DNA of 64,000 bases from Pseudomonas pohangensis (lineage in GTDB: Bacteria > Pseudomonadota > Gammaproteobacteria > Pseudomonadales > Pseudomonadaceae): positions 1,550,001-1,614,000 of the forward strand of contig NZ_LT629785.1 of NCBI RefSeq assembly GCF_900105995.1. Direction: 5' to 3'. A program made the translations under genes and the position numbers. Of the stretch, positions 60,163 through 64,000 are shown piece after piece. Below the pieces are notes generated by a model. That model saw nothing but the letters and a program-made list of their open reading frames with translations, did not search any database and had not been told where the DNA came from. Numbering within the stretch: position 1 is the stretch's first letter; every line of letters begins with the position of its first letter.

Positions 60163-60663
60163 ATGTCCCAGGTTACTTTGCACGGAAATCCTATCAATGT
60201 TGCCGGTGAACTTCCCGCAAAAGGACAGCAGGCGCCGGCTTTCAGCCTGGTCAACGGTGATCTGGCCGATGTCACGCTGGGCAATTTTGCCGGCAAGCGC
60301 AAAGTTCTCAACATCTTTCCCAGCGTAGATACGCCCACCTGCGCCATGTCTGTGCGCAAGTTCAACGGCGAGGCCAGCCAGATGGCCAATACCGTGGTCT
60401 TGTGTATTTCAGTCGACCTGCCATTTGCACAGAAACGCTTCTGCGGTGCGGAAGGGATCGACAATGTGGTCAATCTGTCCACCATGCGCGGCCAGTCTTT
60501 CCTCAAGGATTACGGCGTGGCGATCAGCAACGGCCCGCTGGTTGGCGTAGCGGCTCGCGCCGTGGTGGTTCTGGATGAAAACGACAAGGTATTGCACAGC
60601 GAACTGGTCAAGGAAATCGGTGACGAGCCGGATTACGCTGCAGTGATTTCCGCGCTGCAATAG
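60163..60663 (+). CDS. tpx: Thiol peroxidase Tpx
   Basis: A 166-residue atypical 2-Cys peroxiredoxin: PSVDTPTCAMSVRKFN (peroxidatic Cys) and FAQKRFCGAEGIDNVV (resolving Cys). Reduces lipid hydroperoxides with thioredoxin. The 285-bp upstream region is AT-rich and includes TTGACTCACATTAA at 60084, a weak match to an Anr/Fnr site. Confidence 0.93.
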   Translation: MSQVTLHGNPINVAGELPAKGQQAPAFSLVNGDLADVTLGNFAGKRKVLNIFPSVDTPTCAMSVRKFNGEASQMANTVVLCISVDLPFAQKRFCGAEGIDNVVNLSTMRGQSFLKDYGVAISNGPLVGVAARAVVVLDENDKVLHSELVKEIGDEPDYAAVISALQ

Positions 60664-60683
60664 GTTGCCAGGGTTGCTGCATG

Positions 60684-60708
60684 CGGTCTGCCTTGGCAGA
60701 CCGTTTTC
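60684..60708 (+). terminator. Terminator after tpx
   Basis: CGGTCTGCC-TT-GGCAGACCG followed by TTTTC. Confidence 0.8.
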
Positions 60709-60752
60709 AGCAGCAATAACTGCCGTTTTTGCAGCAAATCAGCCAGGCCTGT

Positions 60753-61799
60753 TCAGGCATCAGTCTGGCTACCCGACATGCGCGTGAGCCACCAGGCCCA
60801 CAAGCGCCGCAGCAAGCCCGAAAACGCCAGCAACCAGACACTCACGGCAATCCAGATGATGAGCTGGGAAATCCAGTGCAGAGGAGGGAAGTCGGCAGCC
60901 AGTCCCAGACGTTCGCTGGCCACCGTATACATGCCTAGCGGGAAGACCAGACTCCACATGGATGGCTCATAGCGAAAAGGCAGTTTGCTGATCAGGTGCT
61001 TCCAGATGCCGAACAGGAACAGCAACGGAATCCACCAGGTGGCCCAGGACCAGATCATCAACGTGATGCCATCGATAAAGGGTTTTTGCGCATTGAGAAA
61101 AGGCAGATGTGCATCTTCAATCAGCAAGCTGGTGCCTGCATTGGCGCTGATGGCCGCAGCACCCATTACCACCCAGAGCAATGGCGTAATGTCGTTCGGT
61201 TTCAGCGCCAGAAAGAAAATCCGGTAGCAGAACAGCGTGACGAAAATCCCGTAAAAGGCCAGCCCGAGGCCCCACAACATGTGCACTTCAACCATCATGT
61301 AGGGCGCGTATTGGCCAAGATCCGGAGCAATGCGCGCACCGAGCAGCACCAGTGATTGCGTGCCCACAATGGTGATCAGCCAGCCGCCATGCATGATATT
61401 GACGTTGTTCTCATGACTGAGGAACGTCAGCACGCTGAAAGCCAGATACAGCAGTGCGCACCAGGCAGTAAAGGCCAGTATCCAGCAGGCAATCGCCAGT
61501 TGCGGGTGACCTGCGGCGTGCAGCAACAGGCCGACGATATTGGTCGCGGCCACCAGCGTGAAGTACGAGAAGACCATGCGCGGATTAAGCAGGTCGATCA
61601 GCACAGAGCGGCTATACAGGCTTGCGCGAAGGCAACTCAGCAGGATCAGAATGCACCATGCAGCCAGTGCGATGAACTGAAATACTTTTGCCAGTAAATC
61701 GAAATGCAGAGCACTCAGACCGATTGAAATGATGCCCGTAGACATTACCAGTGCAAAGTTGCCGGGATGCAGTGACTGCAATGAAGGCTGCGTGGGCAT
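60753..61799 (-). CDS. TDT-family (TehA/SLAC1/Ssu1-like) membrane transporter
   Basis: A 348-residue membrane protein with about ten hydrophobic helices. SLHPGNFALVMSTGIISIG is the start of the family; YFTLVAATNIVGLLLHAAG and WGLGLAFYGIFVTLFCYRIFF, followed by PSMWSLVFPLGMYTVASERL are later motifs of sulfite-exporter / tellurite-resistance type members. Exports small anions such as sulfite or dicarboxylates; which is not clear. ATG 61799 (TTG 61814 possible). Upstream is the dif region. Confidence 0.88.
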   Translation of the reverse strand: MPTQPSLQSLHPGNFALVMSTGIISIGLSALHFDLLAKVFQFIALAAWCILILLSCLRASLYSRSVLIDLLNPRMVFSYFTLVAATNIVGLLLHAAGHPQLAIACWILAFTAWCALLYLAFSVLTFLSHENNVNIMHGGWLITIVGTQSLVLLGARIAPDLGQYAPYMMVEVHMLWGLGLAFYGIFVTLFCYRIFFLALKPNDITPLLWVVMGAAAISANAGTSLLIEDAHLPFLNAQKPFIDGITLMIWSWATWWIPLLFLFGIWKHLISKLPFRYEPSMWSLVFPLGMYTVASERLGLAADFPPLHWISQLIIWIAVSVWLLAFSGLLRRLWAWWLTRMSGSQTDA

Positions 61800-61814
61800 G
61801 AGTGTAATTTCCAA

Positions 61815-62009
61815 TTCTTGTTTTTATGGCTTGGCCAGCAGGATTCTAAAGCTAATGCCGTGCTGGCTGCGGTGTTTTCTTTGCAGCTATCGGGCAAGCG
61901 TTAACCAGGGGTTGAACATGAGCAACTGCGGGACAGGCTTTGATATCGTAGCCAATCCGAGCGCCACATCAGCAATTCCAGCCAGACTTGACCCTGAGAC
62001 AAATATACG
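61815..62009. other. Gene-free stretch between transporter and dif
   Basis: No convincing gene. A 34-codon frame at 61918-62022 runs into the left dif arm and has no recognisable product. Confidence 0.4.
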
Positions 62010-62037
62010 ACAGTTCGCATAATGTATATTATGTTAA
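62010..62037. other. dif: dif site: XerC/XerD recombination site of the chromosome terminus
   Basis: AGTTCGCATAA (XerC arm), TGTATA (centre) and TTATGTTAAAT (XerD arm) match the known dif consensus at nearly every base, including the fully conserved GCATAATGTATA and TTATGTTAAAT. Resolves chromosome dimers with FtsK. It marks the replication terminus and is also a target of XerCD-exploiting mobile elements. Confidence 0.93.
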
Positions 62038-62229
62038 ATTACGTATACGGATCAGTAGTCGCACCTCTGGCTTAAACCCTCGCCTGGACAAGATCGGCGC
62101 ACCCATGCCCGGCTCTGGTTTGGCCAATGGCCGCGCCATACCTATGCTGAACATGGCTGTGCTTGCCTGCATGCTGCGTAACTGTCGTTCGCCAATTGTT
62201 TGAATGATTGCAGTGTCTGCTCGTCGAAG

Positions 62230-62460
62230 ACACGGAGGCTTATCCATCCGGTGGCAATTGAAGTCCAGATCTATCGCTATCACCCTGAACAGGATCGGCG
62301 GCCGCGACCAGGCCGATGCCGAGCGGCTGGCACGGCTGGAAGATCCCTTCAGTCTGTTTCGCTGCCGCAGCATCGGCAATTACGTCTGGGTTTGCCCAAA
62401 GGGCCTGAATCCCATGGCCGCTATCGGAAAAATCCGTCAGGAACTGCTGGATAAGTCCAC
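62230..62460 (+). pseudogene. Remnant of an sdhB-type iron-sulfur subunit gene with internal deletion
   Basis: In one frame VAIEVQIYRYHPEQDRRPR (62251-62309) matches the start of succinate dehydrogenase / fumarate reductase iron-sulfur subunits. In the next frame GRDQADAERLARLEDPFSLF and FRCRSIGNYVWVCPKGLNP, then AIGKIRQELLDKST, match their C-terminal end. About 150 middle residues with the 2Fe-2S ligands are missing, the parts are joined with a frameshift near 62300, and a cluster Cys (NCV) is Tyr (NYV). So it is a dead fragment next to dif. Confidence 0.75.
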
Positions 62461-62499
62461 CTGGTTCTGTGCACTGAATAACGCAGCTGATTTCGCCAT

Positions 62500-63834
62500 T
62501 CAACGCACGGCCGCCAAATTGCGCAGCCGCCTGCCCATGACCTGCGGTTCAGCCCTTCCCTGCTCCAGCGCCTTGCACACAGCGCCGACCAGCAACCGAC
62601 CTGCAGGCAGGATGCTCAAGGCGTGGCTATCCAGTTCCAGCAACCCATCGTCGGCCATCTGTTCCAGTACCGGCAGGCGCGCGGCAAGGAAGTCGCTGAA
62701 CAACGGGCCAAAACGTGCGGCAAGGGCCTGCAGATCAACATGAAAATTACACAGCAAGGCTTCAGTGAAAATGTGTTGCAGCTGTTCTGGCGCAGCGCAG
62801 TGGCGACCATGAAAAGCCGCCAGTTGGCCGATCTTCAGCTGTTCCTGATAGCTCGTTGCATCCCGCCGGTTCTGCAACTGCAGCGCGCCGATGTGGCTGA
62901 CGGCTGCCATACCGAGACCAAGCAGATCGGCTGCCGGCTGACAGTGGTAGCCCAGCAGGCTGTGCCGCAGGGTGCCCTCCTCGCGGGCGCTGAGCAACGG
63001 ATCATCTTCCAGGACAAACTGACCCAGACCGAGGTAGCAATAACCGGCCGCATCCAACTGTTCGACCGCGTGCTGATGCATGGCCAGCTTGTCGGCTACG
63101 GCAGCTATCTGGAAGCTAGCCGAGCGCTGGACCACCCGGTAACGCTGCGGCGGGTGCGCGTAATCGAAGAGCAGGATCCGCTCCGGTTGCAGCTCGACAA
63201 TTGCCGCCACCTTGTTCCTGAAACTGGCCAGGCTTTGCCAGGCACGGCCATAGCCGAGATCAATATTCACCGAAGAAAAATGCAAGGCCCGCGCCGCTTC
63301 AATCAGCCAGCGGGTCCTGCGCGGATCACGGAAATTCACCACCACGCCGGGAGCTGGCGGGCAAGCGTCCGGTACGCCGATACTGATGTGGTTGAAGCCC
63401 AGCTCGCGCAGCATGCCCATGCTGGCCCAATCGGCCTGCGCCGGATCTACCTCGGCGCTGTCGGCGCCCAGTGGATTGGCTGGAATATTGAAACGTCGGC
63501 GCAAATGAGTCAGCAACCTCTGCAGTTGCCCGGCTTCGATTGCACCAGCAGCAAGATGCAGTCGCTGCACCGGCTGGTCATGTGCCAGATGGCAGCTGAG
63601 CAGGTCCGCTTCACGCGCCAGGCAATCAAGATAGCTGTCGCTGGCAGCGCTCTGTTCAGGCGGCAAACTGACCGCCAATTGCAGCGGACGGTGGCCATTG
63701 CGCAATTGGCGCAGCAGATCAAGCGCGGCAAAACCCTGCTGGAACTGGCTGACCGACGGGTAACCGCTACAGGTGGCCGCCGCATGCCCGTAGCGCTTGA
63801 TCAGTTGTCGGTTCCACTGGATATCTGCAGACAT
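62500..63834 (-). CDS. HemN-like protein without radical-SAM cysteines
   Basis: A 444-residue protein aligning over its whole length with oxygen-independent coproporphyrinogen III oxidase HemN: IQWNRQLIKRYGHAA at the start, AEVDPAQADWASMGMLRELG, SVNIDLGYGRAWQSL, RILLFDYAHPPQRYRV, DLLGLGMAAVSHIGALQ and ALLCNFHVDLQALAARFG. However, the segment that should hold CxxxCxxC (after YVHIPF) reads LAVSLPPEQSAASDSY with no Cys and a short deletion, the GGGTPT motif is AAGAIEA, and the usual MGVQD is IGVPD. It cannot bind the normal [4Fe-4S]-SAM cluster, so a classical HemN reaction is not expected. The frame is intact, arguing for a kept function. Perfect Anr/Dnr box upstream; norR next door. Confidence 0.85.
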   Translation of the reverse strand: MSADIQWNRQLIKRYGHAAATCSGYPSVSQFQQGFAALDLLRQLRNGHRPLQLAVSLPPEQSAASDSYLDCLAREADLLSCHLAHDQPVQRLHLAAGAIEAGQLQRLLTHLRRRFNIPANPLGADSAEVDPAQADWASMGMLRELGFNHISIGVPDACPPAPGVVVNFRDPRRTRWLIEAARALHFSSVNIDLGYGRAWQSLASFRNKVAAIVELQPERILLFDYAHPPQRYRVVQRSASFQIAAVADKLAMHQHAVEQLDAAGYCYLGLGQFVLEDDPLLSAREEGTLRHSLLGYHCQPAADLLGLGMAAVSHIGALQLQNRRDATSYQEQLKIGQLAAFHGRHCAAPEQLQHIFTEALLCNFHVDLQALAARFGPLFSDFLAARLPVLEQMADDGLLELDSHALSILPAGRLLVGAVCKALEQGRAEPQVMGRRLRNLAAVR

Positions 63835-63892
63835 AACGCTCTCCCGGCGCTTCGCTAGCCTGCAGTGTCACTGCGAACGGCGTTAAGGGTAC

Positions 63893-63906
63893 TTGACCTG
63901 AGTCAA
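63893..63906. promoter_or_regulatory. Anr/Dnr (FNR-type) box
   Basis: TTGACCTGAGTCAA is a perfect TTGAC-N4-GTCAA site 59 bp upstream of the HemN-like gene and between it and norR. Fits activation under low oxygen or nitric oxide. Confidence 0.8.
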
Positions 63907-63921
63907 CCCCGAGTGCATCAG

Positions 63922-64000
63922 CTACTTCAAACCCAGCCGGCGCGCCAGTTTATGCAGATTGCTGGGGTCCAGATCCAGGGCCCGTGCGGCGCTGGCCCAG
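63922..64000 (-). CDS. norR: C-terminal end of NorR-type sigma-54 regulator, truncated by window
   Basis: The last 25 codons and stop of a minus-strand gene are visible: WASAARALDLDPSNLHKLAR followed by RLGLK. This is the Fis-type HTH end of NorR, the nitric-oxide-sensing activator (recalled E. coli end: AANLHRLAKRLGLKD-like). The rest lies outside the window. Confidence 0.75.
   Translation of the reverse strand, partial: WASAARALDLDPSNLHKLARRLGLK

Noticed and set aside
62204..62743. A 179-codon frame as an intact gene
   Set aside because: Only its middle resembles the end of an iron-sulfur subunit, the start of that protein is in another frame, and the tail is antisense to the HemN-like gene. 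Treated as a remnant.

Overview
The window is a piece of a Pseudomonas-type gammaproteobacterial chromosome (Pseudomonas sensu lato). Three things support this. The gene order ppsR/ppsA, alpha/beta-hydrolase, rraA, cmaX, crfX, cmpX, sigX, oprF is the order known from Pseudomonas aeruginosa. The leucine-degradation cluster liuRABCDE and the propionate operon (GntR regulator, prpB, prpC, acnD, prpF) are of the pseudomonad type. The intergenic palindromes are of the Pseudomonas REP kind. A chromosomal dif site (62010-62037) places the right end of the window at the replication terminus.

Layout. (1) 1-1460: right edge of an integrative element, with a tyrosine integrase running off the left edge and a 3' fragment of tRNA-Pro(GGG) as the attachment scar. 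(2) 1461-9980: accessory DNA. It holds an inovirus-Gp2/YagK-like replication protein, a 716-residue protein of unknown family ending in a PD-(D/E)XK/NERD-like nuclease domain, an AlpA-type regulator, a 3' remnant of a second umuC/rulB gene, a TOTE-type primase-helicase, a relBE toxin-antitoxin pair and several decayed or doubtful small genes. (3) 9982-22500: core genes. These are a flavin reductase, SOS-controlled umuDC, panE, a 5'-nucleotidase, a universal stress protein, cysB, cysH, thrH, pabB and a three-gene ATP-grasp / inactive transglutaminase-7TM / retropepsin-like protease operon. (4) 22690-29550: the methylcitrate operon for propionyl-CoA. (5) 29675-39620: ppsR/ppsA and the cmaX-crfX-cmpX-sigX-oprF envelope-stress block. 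(6) 39642-50860: an ABC-F ATPase, YjbR, a parvulin, a 3-oxoacid CoA-transferase and the liu operon. Together the last two take leucine through HMG-CoA to acetoacetate and on to acetoacetyl-CoA. (7) 50864-56930: two more acyl-CoA dehydrogenases, a TonB receptor, and LysR and MarR regulators. (8) 57111-64000: a small membrane protein, exonuclease III, a GNAT acetyltransferase, a DEDD exonuclease, tpx, a TDT-family transporter, dif, an sdhB remnant, a HemN-like protein without the radical-SAM cysteines and the 3' end of norR.

The observations most worth a second look are these: the HemN paralog that has lost its iron-sulfur motif but is preceded by a perfect Anr/Dnr box; the large PD-(D/E)XK protein beside a phage-type Rep in the mobile region; the TOTE primase-helicase; the dif site with an adjacent gene remnant; and the family of GGTGGGCTTCAGCCCACC palindromes that fills nearly every gap of the liu operon. 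All calls come from reading the sequence and from recalled family motifs; no database search was run.
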